The notes below the pieces were generated by a model. That model made no database searches. It saw only the letters and a list, made by a program, of their open reading frames with translations, and was not told the DNA's origin. Both the position numbers and the translations under genes were made by a program. A stretch of DNA of 6,444 bases from Planococcus sp. (in: firmicutes). GTDB lineage: Bacteria; Bacillota; Bacilli; Bacillales_A; Planococcaceae. Every line of letters begins with the position of its first letter. The stretch's first letter is position 1. The DNA lies in the NCBI GenBank assembly GCA_030147225.1, contig JASLAI010000030.1, positions 1-6,444 of the forward strand, given 5' to 3'. Shown here in pieces: positions 1 to 5,550 of this stretch.

Positions 1-90
1 TCCCTCAAAGACGATGAGGTAGATAGGTTCGAGGTGGAAGCGTGGCGACACGTGCAGCTGACGAATACTAATCGATCGAGGACTTAACCA
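1..90 (+). rRNA. rrl: 23S ribosomal RNA, 3' end (partial)
   Basis: This is the last stretch of a large-subunit rRNA gene; the rest lies upstream of the window. The sequence ends with the conserved tail ctaatcgatcgaggactt followed by aacca, typical of Bacillales 23S genes. The terminal ACTTAACC at 82-89 is the strand that normally pairs with GGTTAAGT at the 23S 5' end in helix H1, so the mature 3' end should lie near position 90. It is followed by a 5S gene and a tRNA in the same direction, as expected for one rrn operon. The exact processed end cannot be fixed from sequence alone. Confidence 0.95.
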
Positions 91-165
91 AATTTGTATA
101 CGGAATCCTTGCATGTTCCGGTGTCGTTTATCCAGTTTTGAGCGAACAAGCTCAAACCAAAACAG
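91..165 (+). other. 23S-5S transcribed spacer with processing hairpins
   Basis: This 75-nt spacer lies between the 23S and 5S genes and contains no gene. Two small inverted repeats are visible: CGGAA (101-105) with TTCCG (116-120), and a better one, TTTGAGC (137-143) with GCTCAAA (150-156) around a GAACAA loop. Such hairpins are common in rRNA spacers that are cut by RNases during maturation. Which enzyme acts here is not shown by the sequence. Confidence 0.6.
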
Positions 166-281
166 TCCAGTGATGATGGCAAAGAGGCCACACCCGTTCC
201 CATCCCGAACACGGCAGTTAAGCTCTTTTGCGCTGATGGTAGTTGGGGGTCTCCCCCTGTGAGAGTAAGACGTCGCTGGTC
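166..281 (+). rRNA. rrf: 5S ribosomal RNA
   Basis: Complete 5S rRNA gene of about 116 nt. It contains the highly conserved core cgttcccatcccgaacac and the block gttaagctctt, followed by ctgatggtagt. The 5' end (tccagtgatg) pairs with the 3' end (cgtcgctggt) to form terminal helix I, which places the mature ends close to 166 and 281, give or take a few bases. It sits downstream of the 23S gene in the same operon and is followed after 19 nt by a tRNA-Asp gene. Precursor trimming by RNase M5 is expected in this group. Confidence 0.95.
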
Positions 282-300
282 TGTTTTTTTTTGTTTTTTT
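282..300 (+). other. T9-G-T7 spacer between 5S and tRNA-Asp
   Basis: The 19 bases between the 5S and tRNA genes are almost pure T on the plus strand: a run of nine T (284-292), one G, then seven T (294-300) directly touching the first base of the tRNA. Preceded by the base-paired 5S terminal helix, this resembles the stem-plus-U-tract of an intrinsic terminator. It may allow partial termination between 5S and tRNA, although rRNA transcription is often antiterminated. The function is inferred. Confidence 0.4.
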
Positions 301-373
301 GGTCCCGTGGTGTAGCGGTTAACATGCCTGCCTGTCACGCAGGAGATCGCCGGTTCGATCCCGGTCGGGACCG
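301..373 (+). tRNA. tRNA-Asp (anticodon GTC)
   Basis: A full cloverleaf can be drawn. The acceptor stem pairs GGTCCCG (301-307) with CGGGACC (366-372), with discriminator G at 373, as usual for tRNA-Asp. The anticodon stem is CCTGC (327-331) with GCAGG (339-343), and its loop CTGTCAC places GTC at 334-336. The T stem GCCGG (349-353) pairs with CCGGT (361-365), including one G-U, around loop TTCGATC. The 3' CCA is not encoded, so it must be added after trimming. It is the only tRNA after this 5S gene and is probably co-transcribed with the rrn operon. It does not decode ANN codons, so it is not a t6A substrate despite the t6A genes next door. Confidence 0.97.
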
Positions 374-387
374 TAATTTTGATGATG

Positions 388-419
388 AACACAGCGATCC
401 TGCTGTGTTTATTTTTTTT
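388..419 (+). terminator. Intrinsic terminator of the rrn-tRNA-Asp operon
   Basis: A perfect 8-bp inverted repeat, AACACAGC (388-395) and GCTGTGTT (402-409), encloses a 6-nt loop. A T-rich tract follows, with eight T at 412-419. It lies 15 nt after the tRNA discriminator base and before the tsaE promoter, so it should separate the stable-RNA operon from the t6A operon. Confidence 0.9.
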
Positions 420-454
420 GTTTTCAGTAAAAACTAACAGCAAAACGATATATT

Positions 455-483
455 TTGATTTACTGCAGCAATTTCGCTAAACT
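455..483 (+). promoter_or_regulatory. Predicted sigma-A promoter of the tsaE-tsaB-rimI-tsaD operon
   Basis: A -35 box TTGATT (455-460) and a -10 box TAAACT (478-483) are separated by exactly 17 bp. Each matches the vegetative consensus at four of six positions. Transcription would start near 490, giving a leader of about 25 nt that holds only the Shine-Dalgarno AGAGGTGA at 499-506. This is the only reasonable candidate between the upstream terminator and tsaE. It is a pattern match, not proven. Confidence 0.45.
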
Positions 484-514
484 ATGTAAAGACTCAATAG
501 AGGTGACATGATAA

Positions 515-967
515 ATGACTTATGCAATTATGCTGAATTCGCCAGAGGAAACCGAAGTATTCGCAGCCGCTTTCGCTGAGCTGCTGGAGCCAGGAGATTT
601 GCTGACGCTCGAAGGCGACTTGGGTGCCGGAAAAACAACTTTCACTAAAGGCTTAGCAAAAGGACTGGGTGTTCAACGGATGGTAAACAGTCCGACTTTC
701 ACCATCTTAAAGCAGTATTCCGGCCGCTTGGAATTGAATCATTTCGATGTCTATCGCCTTGAAAACAGCGATGAGGATATTGGATTTGACGAATTTTTTA
801 CTAGTGAAGCGGTATCAGTAATCGAATGGGCAAAATTTATAGAAGAATATTTACCGAAAGAGCGCCTGGAAATTACCATTACCCGACAGTCTGAGCAAGA
901 GCGAAAGCTTGTCCTTAATCCGATTGGCAGACGCTATGAAAAACTTTGCAGGGAGCTAAACTTATGA
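515..967 (+). CDS. tsaE: tRNA threonylcarbamoyladenosine biosynthesis ATPase TsaE (YdiB)
   Basis: TsaE is a small cytoplasmic P-loop ATPase needed for t6A formation at A37 of ANN-decoding tRNAs. It binds the TsaB-TsaD dimer, and its ATP hydrolysis supports catalytic turnover. The 150-residue length is typical. Visible motifs are the Walker A loop GDLGAGKTT (34-42), the family signature SPTF (59-62) in the switch region, the Walker B-like segment HFDVYRL (76-82) and IEW (103-105). The ATG at 515 is preceded by AGAGGTGA at an 8-nt spacing; the ATG at 508 is out of frame. It is the first gene of the operon, and its TGA overlaps the tsaB start as ATGA, suggesting translational coupling. In B. subtilis, thiL sits just upstream as I recall; here the gene directly follows an rRNA-tRNA operon. 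Confidence 0.96.
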   Translation: MTYAIMLNSPEETEVFAAAFAELLEPGDLLTLEGDLGAGKTTFTKGLAKGLGVQRMVNSPTFTILKQYSGRLELNHFDVYRLENSDEDIGFDEFFTSEAVSVIEWAKFIEEYLPKERLEITITRQSEQERKLVLNPIGRRYEKLCRELNL

Positions 968-1659
968 TCTATCTTGGAATCGATACCTCGAATTCTCCAT
1001 TAGCGATTGCGTTAATGGAAGATGACAGGGTTTTAATAGAGGAAACATCTAACTTAAAAATTAATCATTCGTTGACGGCTATGCCTGCGATTGAAGAAAT
1101 GATGAAAAAGGCAAAGGTGTTACCTGCCGATCTGACTCATATTGCAGTAGCGGAAGGTCCTGGGTCTTATACAGGCGTGCGTATTGGCTTGACGATCGCA
1201 AAAACTTTGGCGTGGTCGCTGAAAATTCCGCTGCATCTTGTTTCCAGTTTAAAAGTGCTTGCTGCGAATGGGCAGGGTTTTGAAGGGTTGGTTTGTCCGA
1301 TAATGGATGCGCGCCGCGGTACGGCCTTTATTGGCTTGTACGAGGGATCTGATTTGAAACCGGTCTTTGCGGATCAGCATAGCGATGTGAAGGAATTTCT
1401 GCTAAAGGTCAAAGAACTCGACCGTTCTGTGTTATTCACCGGGGTGGACGCCGCATTACATGAAGCATTGATCACTGAAGTGTTAGGAGATGCTGCTCAG
1501 TTCAGTGGAATCCAGAATCGACTGCCTCGAGCATCGAACTTGATTATGCTTGCGCAACAATCCACGGAAAGTGATATTCATCATGCTGTTCCTGAATATC
1601 GCCGTATTACGGAAGCGGAAGCAAATTACAATAAAGCGCAAGAAGGCCAACCGCTATGA
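964..1659 (+). CDS. tsaB: tRNA threonylcarbamoyladenosine biosynthesis protein TsaB (YdiC)
   Basis: TsaB is an inactive ASKHA-fold paralogue of TsaD. It dimerises with TsaD and supports the transfer of threonylcarbamoyl to tRNA A37, with TsaE as the third partner. The N-terminal GIDTS (5-9) and EGPGSYTGVRIG (64-75) are family hallmarks. It lacks the HxxxH metal site found in TsaD, as expected. At 231 residues the length is normal. I chose the ATG at 964: it overlaps the tsaE stop (ATGA), has GGGAG at 951-955 eight bases upstream, and gives the conserved MIYLGIDTS start. A longer TTG start at 946 would add six residues and place the Shine-Dalgarno inside the gene. Its own stop overlaps the rimI start in the same ATGA manner. 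Confidence 0.95.
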   Translation: MIYLGIDTSNSPLAIALMEDDRVLIEETSNLKINHSLTAMPAIEEMMKKAKVLPADLTHIAVAEGPGSYTGVRIGLTIAKTLAWSLKIPLHLVSSLKVLAANGQGFEGLVCPIMDARRGTAFIGLYEGSDLKPVFADQHSDVKEFLLKVKELDRSVLFTGVDAALHEALITEVLGDAAQFSGIQNRLPRASNLIMLAQQSTESDIHHAVPEYRRITEAEANYNKAQEGQPL

Positions 1660-2111
1660 GCGAAACCGTCAGATTCAGAAAAATGACGATTGCCGATATC
1701 GAACAGGTGTATGAGATTGAAAAATTATCTTTTACGTTGGCTTGGACGAAAGATGCTTTCTATTATGAAATGATCAGCAATGAGCATGCATATTATGTGA
1801 TTGCCGAAACAGATGAGGGCATTGTAGGGTACTGCGGAATGTGGCTGGTGATGGACGAAGCGCATGTTACGAATATTGCTATCCATCCTGACCAGCGCGG
1901 GAAGAAGCTGGGTGAAGGATTGATGCAAGCGGCGATTGATATAGCGAAAGCGAATGGTGCTGTCCTGATGACATTGGAAGCACGAGTCAGCAATACAGTA
2001 GCACAAAATCTTTACCGGAAATTAGGCTTTAAAAATGGAGGCATCCGTAAACGATACTATACGGATAATTACGAAGATGCCATAGTGATGTGGGTGAACT
2101 TTAATGAATAA
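1656..2111 (+). CDS. rimI: GNAT-family N-terminal acetyltransferase RimI (YdiD)
   Basis: This is a 151-residue single-domain GNAT enzyme that uses acetyl-CoA. E. coli RimI acetylates the N-terminal alanine of ribosomal protein S18, and the Bacillales gene in this operon is annotated by analogy. The acetyl-CoA motif A is [16 protein letters not shown] (71-86); its pyrophosphate loop reads RGKKLG, where many family members have RGxGxG. LEARVSN (106-112) and NLYRKLGF (117-124) match the E. coli RimI C-terminal motifs. E107 and Y119 correspond by alignment and 12-residue spacing to the catalytic E103 and Y115 of the enterobacterial enzyme. AGAAGG at 1641-1646 serves the ATG at 1656, which overlaps the tsaB stop. 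The gene overlaps tsaD by 8 bp. The natural substrate in this organism is not shown. Confidence 0.92.
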   Translation: MSETVRFRKMTIADIEQVYEIEKLSFTLAWTKDAFYYEMISNEHAYYVIAETDEGIVGYCGMWLVMDEAHVTNIAIHPDQRGKKLGEGLMQAAIDIAKANGAVLMTLEARVSNTVAQNLYRKLGFKNGGIRKRYYTDNYEDAIVMWVNFNE

Positions 2112-3123
2112 AGACATATATATATTGGGAATTGAGACAAGCTGCGACGAAACAGCTGCTTCCATCGTCAAGAACGGCACAGAAATCATCTCAAATGTCG
2201 TAGCGTCACAAATCGAAAGCCATAAACGTTTTGGCGGCGTGGTCCCGGAGATTGCTTCAAGGCACCATGTCGAACAAATCACTTTGGTTATTGAAGAGGC
2301 GCTGCAGTTAGCGGGAATGGAACCCAATCAATTGAATGCAGTGGCAGTAACTGAAGGTCCTGGGCTGGTCGGAGCTTTGCTGATCGGTGTCAATGCTGCG
2401 AAAGCTTTTGCCTTTGCGCATCAGCTGCCGTTAGTGGGAGTCCATCATATCGCAGGCCACATTTATGCAAACCGTTTGGAACAGGAAATGGAATTTCCGC
2501 TTCTTGCCTTGGTTATCTCTGGTGGCCATACTGAATTGATTTATATGAAAGAGCACGGAGACTTTACTGTAATCGGAGAAACCCGAGATGATGCAGCGGG
2601 AGAAGCTTATGATAAAGTTGCACGGACACTAAACTTGCCTTATCCAGGCGGTCCTCATATTGACAGGTTGGCTCATGCCAGTGAGGAGGCAGTGGTATTT
2701 CCGCGAATCTGGCTTGAAGAAGGGTCTTATGACTTTAGCTTCAGCGGATTAAAATCGTCTGTGTTGAACTATATGCATAATGCAGCTCAGCGCGGAGAAA
2801 AAGTAGCCCCTGAACATGTAGCAGCGGGCTTCCAAAACAGCGTCGTCGAAGTTGTGACTGGAAAAACGATGCAAGCAGCCGAACAATACAAAGTGCGTCA
2901 AGTAATCGCTGCTGGCGGGGTTGCTGCGAATAAAGGATTGCGGCGCTCGTTGGAAAGTACATTCAAGGAAAAAGGAATCCCATTCTATATTCCTTCCTTG
3001 CCATTGTGCACCGATAATGCGGCAATGATTGCTGCAGCAGGAACTGTTATGTACGAGAAGGAACTTTTTGGCACCATGGCCATGAACGGCCGGCCAGGAA
3101 TGCCATTAACATCATGGATTTAA
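2104..3123 (+). CDS. tsaD: tRNA N6-adenosine threonylcarbamoyltransferase TsaD (Gcp)
   Basis: TsaD is the catalytic subunit that transfers threonylcarbamoyl from TC-AMP to N6 of A37, making t6A in ANN-decoding tRNAs. It was once misnamed O-sialoglycoprotein endopeptidase. It is a 339-residue ASKHA-fold protein. Motifs in order are [12 protein letters not shown] (9-20), [12 protein letters not shown] (84-95), the metal-binding HIAGH with H115 and H119, the nucleotide loop ISGGHT (138-143), and CTDNAAM near the C terminus, where D304 is the third metal ligand. All key residues are present. The start overlaps rimI by 8 bp, with GGGTGA at 2092-2097 as Shine-Dalgarno. It is the last gene of the operon, and a terminator begins almost at the stop codon. 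The TC-AMP synthase TsaC must be encoded elsewhere. Confidence 0.98.
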   Translation: MNKDIYILGIETSCDETAASIVKNGTEIISNVVASQIESHKRFGGVVPEIASRHHVEQITLVIEEALQLAGMEPNQLNAVAVTEGPGLVGALLIGVNAAKAFAFAHQLPLVGVHHIAGHIYANRLEQEMEFPLLALVISGGHTELIYMKEHGDFTVIGETRDDAAGEAYDKVARTLNLPYPGGPHIDRLAHASEEAVVFPRIWLEEGSYDFSFSGLKSSVLNYMHNAAQRGEKVAPEHVAAGFQNSVVEVVTGKTMQAAEQYKVRQVIAAGGVAANKGLRRSLESTFKEKGIPFYIPSLPLCTDNAAMIAAAGTVMYEKELFGTMAMNGRPGMPLTSWI

Positions 3124-3124
3124 T

Positions 3125-3186
3125 AAAAGCAAGTAATTTCATCATTTCAGTTCTGCTGAGATGTGCGAAATTACTTGCTTTTTTTT
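3125..3186 (+). terminator. Strong intrinsic terminator after tsaD
   Basis: A perfect stem of at least 14 bp (3127-3140 with 3167-3180, extendable to 16 bp by A-T pairs) is followed by eight T at 3179-3186. The 26-nt loop is itself structured: CATTTCAG (3143-3150) pairs with CTGAGATG (3156-3163) through one wobble, around TTCTG. The result is a long two-part hairpin. It starts one base after the tsaD TAA and ends the t6A operon. Confidence 0.93.
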
Positions 3187-3249
3187 ACATAAAATTCTGT
3201 CTTTTTAAGTGTGGACGAAAAATTTTCTGTCAATAGAGAACATTTGTAC

Positions 3250-3270
3250 TTATGCACAATTTGTGAATAA
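3250..3270. promoter_or_regulatory. Inverted pair of exact DnaA boxes
   Basis: TTATGCACA (3250-3258, plus strand) and TGTGAATAA (3262-3270, which is TTATTCACA on the minus strand) face each other across the three bases ATT. Both fit TTATNCACA exactly. They are the leftmost good boxes of the cluster and the only pair in inverted orientation. Confidence 0.75.
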
Positions 3271-3336
3271 ACTGTTACTAACTAGGGGGTAAGAGGTGGA
3301 AATCCTACATATTGTGTACGTGTAAGTGGAAAACTA

Positions 3337-3376
3337 TGTGGATAACATTTACTTTGCTTGTGGATAATGTGTAAAA
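3337..3376 (-). promoter_or_regulatory. Tandem DnaA boxes, two exact plus one abutting near-match
   Basis: TGTGGATAA occurs at 3337-3345 and again at 3359-3367. On the minus strand each reads TTATCCACA, the classic high-affinity box. Their starts are 22 bp apart, about two helical turns, so they lie on the same face of the DNA. The second is directly followed, without a gap, by TGTGTAAAA (3368-3376), a one-mismatch box in the same direction. The arrangement suits cooperative DnaA binding. Confidence 0.78.
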
Positions 3377-3409
3377 GTCTGTTGACAGTTGATTAGACAA
3401 GCGAAGTAA

Positions 3410-3430
3410 TGTGGAGAAATCTGTGGAAAT
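3410..3430 (-). promoter_or_regulatory. Weaker DnaA-box-like sites
   Basis: TGTGGAGAA (3410-3418) differs from TGTGGATAA at one base, and TGTGGAAAT (3422-3430) at two. Both share the orientation of the exact boxes at 3337 and 3359. The first starts 51 bp after the box at 3359, close to five helical turns. They are probably lower-affinity members of the cluster. Confidence 0.45.
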
Positions 3431-3469
3431 AAATATTTTAGGAATCTCTATTGACCTATATATAGTAAC

Positions 3470-3496
3470 AAAAAAACCGGCTATAAAATAGCCGGT
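3470..3496 (-). terminator. Intrinsic terminator of the ABC-F gene
   Basis: On the minus strand, a perfect 9-bp stem (ACCGGCTAT at 3476-3484 with ATAGCCGGT at 3488-3496) and a 3-nt loop are followed by seven T, seen as A 3470-3476 on the plus strand. It begins five bases after the ABC-F stop codon. There is no T tract on the plus-strand side, so it should act in one direction only. Confidence 0.92.
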
Positions 3497-3501
3497 CAAA
3501 A

Positions 3502-5436
3502 TTAAATATTTTCAATTTTTTCCTGAAGTTCAAGCCATTGGGTCATTGTTTCTTCGTGTGCTGCTTTCAGTTCTTCCAATTGGTTTTGTAGCGGCAAAAC
3601 TCGTTCATGGTCCTGGAAAATTTCCGGTTCGCATAGTTGTTCTTCGATTTCTGCAATTTGCAAATCCAGCTTCTCCATCGCCTCTTCGACTTCTTCCGCT
3701 TGACGTGCCAACTGGCGTTCCAATTTTTTCGCTTCTTTATTGATCTGTGAGGTGGAGGCTGAAACTGCCGTTTTTACTTCAGTAACGGAGCCGGCTTCGT
3801 CGAGAGCCTTCAATTCAGCGATTTCCAACTTTTTCTCTACGTAATAATCATAGTCACCTAAATATTCGGTAGTGCCGTCCCGTGTAAGTTCGATGACTTT
3901 TGTAGCGATGCGGTTCATAAAATAGCGGTCATGCGATACAAAAAGCAAGGTGCCTGGGTAATCTAATAAGGCGTTCTCGAGCACTTCTTTGCTGTCGAGA
4001 TCCAAATGGTTAGTGGGCTCATCGAGCAGCAGGACATTGGCTTTTTGCATCATCAGCTTGGCAAGGGCGACTCGTGCTTTCTCGCCGCCTGATAATGTAG
4101 AAACCGGCTTGAGTACATCATCCCCAGTAAACAAGAAACGTCCAAGGATGCCGCGTATGTCTTTTTCGTTAATCAGGGGATAATCATCCCACAATTCGTT
4201 CAGCACCAGTTTATTGCCTTTTAAATTAGCTTGCTCCTGGTCGTAATAACCAAACTGAATTCCGGTCCCATAATGAATATCTCCTTCGAGCGGTTTCAGC
4301 TCTTTCATGATGGTTTTCAGCAAAGTGGATTTGCCGACCCCGTTTGGCCCGACAAGGGCTAGGCTTTCCTGACGGTATAGCTTCAGGGAAATGTTCTCAG
4401 AAACCGGCTTGCTGGTGTAGCCGATTTTCAGTGATTGAACGTTCAGTACATCATTACCGCTTTGTTTATCAATTGTAAAACCGAAGCGGGCTGATTTTTC
4501 ACTGCCATCGGGGGCTTCCATCCAATCGGTTTTCTGCAGGGTCTTTCTGCGGCTTTGGGCCATTTTGGTTGTTGAAGCACGTGCCAGATTGCGCTGAACG
4601 TAATCTTCCAGTTTGGCTTTCTCGCCTTGCTGCTTTTCAAATTGCTTTTGGTCCAACTCGTACTGCTTGGCTTTTTCATCCAAGTAGCGGCTGTAGTTGC
4701 CCGTATACTTTTTGACGCGGTGGCGAGAAACTTCATAGACCAGTGTTACTACCTGATCGAGGAAATAGCGGTCATGGGAAACAATCAGCAAAGCACCTGG
4801 ATAGTTCTTCAGGTAATTTTCAAGCCAGCTCAGCGTTTCGATGTCCAAGTGGTTAGTGGGCTCATCGAGAATCAGCAGTTGAGGCTTGCTCAACAGATGT
4901 TTCGCCAGCATGAGACGCGTTTTCTGGCCGCCGGATAACGACACCACTTTCTTATCGTAGTCTTCCGGATAGAATTTCATGCCGTGCAAAATGGCGCGTG
5001 TGTCCGCTTCGTATTGATAGCCACCCGCATCTTTGAAATCATGCTGCAGAAGGTCGTATTCTTTCATAACTTTGTCGTTCTCTTCTGGATTATTGTATAT
5101 GTCGGGGTCGGCCATCTGCGCTTCCAACCGGCGAAGTTTTGCTTCCTGTTCACGGAAATGATGAAAAATCGTCATCATTTCATCCCAGACAGTGGCATCC
5201 GATTCCAAATTGGTCTGCTGTTCCAAATAGCCAATTGTCAAATCTTTCGGCATGCTAATATCGCCGCTGTCGTATGACATTTCACCAGCTATGATTTTCA
5301 ATAATGTCGATTTTCCCGCACCGTTGCGGCCTACTAAAGCTACCCGGTCCCGGTGCTGCACTTCCAATTTGACACCTGAGAGAATCTCTTCTGCGCCAAA
5401 TGATTTGTGCACTTGATTTACTTGCAAAACAATCAT
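3502..5436 (-). CDS. ydiF: ABC-F family ribosome-associated ATPase (YdiF type)
   Basis: A cytoplasmic protein of 644 residues with two ABC ATPase domains and no membrane segments, which defines ABC-F. Domain 1 has Walker A GRNGAGKS (36-43), signature LSGGQ (167-171) and Walker B LLILDEPTNHLD (187-198). Domain 2 has GPNGVGKS (363-370), LSGGE (448-452) and DEPTNHLD (472-479). An arm-like insertion lies around 85-140, a charged linker of the type that reaches ribosome-bound tRNA lies around 240-325, and a Glu/Lys-rich coiled coil fills the C terminus (about 560-644). Length and layout match B. subtilis YdiF. Family members bind the ribosomal E site and act as translation factors; some others give antibiotic resistance, with no specific sign of that here. 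I chose the ATG at 5436 because AGAGGTGA lies five bases upstream. A longer frame to 5547 would add 37 unconserved residues and run through the promoter region. Confidence 0.93.
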   Translation of the reverse strand: MIVLQVNQVHKSFGAEEILSGVKLEVQHRDRVALVGRNGAGKSTLLKIIAGEMSYDSGDISMPKDLTIGYLEQQTNLESDATVWDEMMTIFHHFREQEAKLRRLEAQMADPDIYNNPEENDKVMKEYDLLQHDFKDAGGYQYEADTRAILHGMKFYPEDYDKKVVSLSGGQKTRLMLAKHLLSKPQLLILDEPTNHLDIETLSWLENYLKNYPGALLIVSHDRYFLDQVVTLVYEVSRHRVKKYTGNYSRYLDEKAKQYELDQKQFEKQQGEKAKLEDYVQRNLARASTTKMAQSRRKTLQKTDWMEAPDGSEKSARFGFTIDKQSGNDVLNVQSLKIGYTSKPVSENISLKLYRQESLALVGPNGVGKSTLLKTIMKELKPLEGDIHYGTGIQFGYYDQEQANLKGNKLVLNELWDDYPLINEKDIRGILGRFLFTGDDVLKPVSTLSGGEKARVALAKLMMQKANVLLLDEPTNHLDLDSKEVLENALLDYPGTLLFVSHDRYFMNRIATKVIELTRDGTTEYLGDYDYYVEKKLEIAELKALDEAGSVTEVKTAVSASTSQINKEAKKLERQLARQAEEVEEAMEKLDLQIAEIEEQLCEPEIFQDHERVLPLQNQLEELKAAHEETMTQWLELQEKIENI

Positions 5437-5459
5437 GTAGGTCACCTCTATTCTTTTTA

Positions 5460-5488
5460 AGTGTAGCTGATGGGGCGCTTGTTCGCAA
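5460..5488 (-). promoter_or_regulatory. Predicted promoter of the ABC-F gene
   Basis: Read on the minus strand, TTGCGA (5488-5483) and TACACT (5465-5460) are 17 bp apart, each matching the sigma-A consensus at four of six positions. The start would fall near 5453, just before the Shine-Dalgarno at 5449-5442, giving a very short leader. The -35 box lies inside the Rex-like palindrome. This is a weak pattern match, supported by position. Confidence 0.35.
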
Positions 5489-5498
5489 TTACACAAGC
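5477..5498. promoter_or_regulatory. Candidate Rex operator (inverted repeat)
   Basis: The 6-bp arms GCTTGT (5477-5482) and ACAAGC (5493-5498) form a perfect inverted repeat. The inner 18 bp, TTGTTCGCAATTACACAA (5479-5496), keep the TTGT-N10-ACAA spacing of known Rex operators (TTGTGA-N6-TCACAA) and match that consensus at 9 of 12 defined bases. It ends 3 bp before the predicted rex -35 box and overlaps the predicted ABC-F -35 box. Autoregulation by Rex, sensing the NADH/NAD+ ratio, is therefore possible. The three inner mismatches make a weak site or another palindrome-binding protein equally possible. Confidence 0.4.
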
Positions 5499-5499
5499 C

Positions 5500-5528
5500 T
5501 TTACATATGAGGGTTCCTAATGTAAGAT
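5500..5528 (+). promoter_or_regulatory. Predicted rex promoter
   Basis: TTTACA (5500-5505, five of six) and TAAGAT (5523-5528, four of six) are separated by 17 bp. Transcription would start near 5535, leaving a leader of about 34 nt with the Shine-Dalgarno AGGAGG at 5551-5556. It lies immediately downstream of the Rex-like palindrome. Confidence 0.45.
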
Positions 5529-5550
5529 GAAAGCGATTTGACAACACCTC

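Larger units (their letters stand above)
3187..3469. promoter_or_regulatory. Gene-free gap containing a DnaA-box cluster
   Basis: This 283-bp stretch between the terminators of two convergent genes has no credible ORF. It holds four exact matches to the DnaA box TTATNCACA (3250-3258 plus strand; 3262-3270, 3337-3345 and 3359-3367 minus strand) and two one-mismatch boxes (3368-3376 and 3410-3418, minus strand). Further two-mismatch sites lie at 3210-3218 and 3422-3430. One exact box is rare by chance (eight fixed bases), so four in 118 bp is a strong signal. An A/T-rich segment (3427-3440) follows. No dnaA, dnaN or tandem trio repeat is visible, so a DnaA-titration or replication-control site is likelier than oriC. 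B. subtilis has, as I recall, a DnaA-bound cluster near gcp, the same gene. Confidence 0.8.

Noticed and set aside
84..443. Open frames on both strands across the 5S-tRNA region (119 aa minus, 64 aa plus)
   Set aside because: They run through the 5S rRNA, tRNA-Asp and terminator. Stable-RNA genes explain the sequence, and no Shine-Dalgarno supports translation.
496..507. Shared 12-mer AATAGAGGTGAC upstream of tsaE and, on the minus strand, of the ABC-F gene (5440-5451)
   Set aside because: It is centred on the Shine-Dalgarno AGAGGTGA in both places; ribosome-binding function explains it without a shared regulator.
3291..3325. Shine-Dalgarno-like aagaggtgg followed by a GTG codon
   Set aside because: The frame stops after three codons, so there is no small gene.
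3382..3410. Consensus -35 TTGACA (3382-3387) with AGTAAT 17 bp downstream
   Set aside because: The -10 lacks the first two key bases, and no gene lies downstream on the plus strand. A short RNA cannot be excluded but nothing supports one.
3305..3499. 64-codon minus-strand frame over the DnaA-box region
   Set aside because: It begins with a non-ATG codon at the end of the ABC-F terminator hairpin, has no ribosome-binding site, and its bases are explained by DnaA boxes.
5437..5547. 37-residue N-terminal extension of the ABC-F protein
   Set aside because: A good Shine-Dalgarno is correctly placed before the ATG at 5436, and the extension would translate the divergent promoter and palindrome with no family-like sequence.
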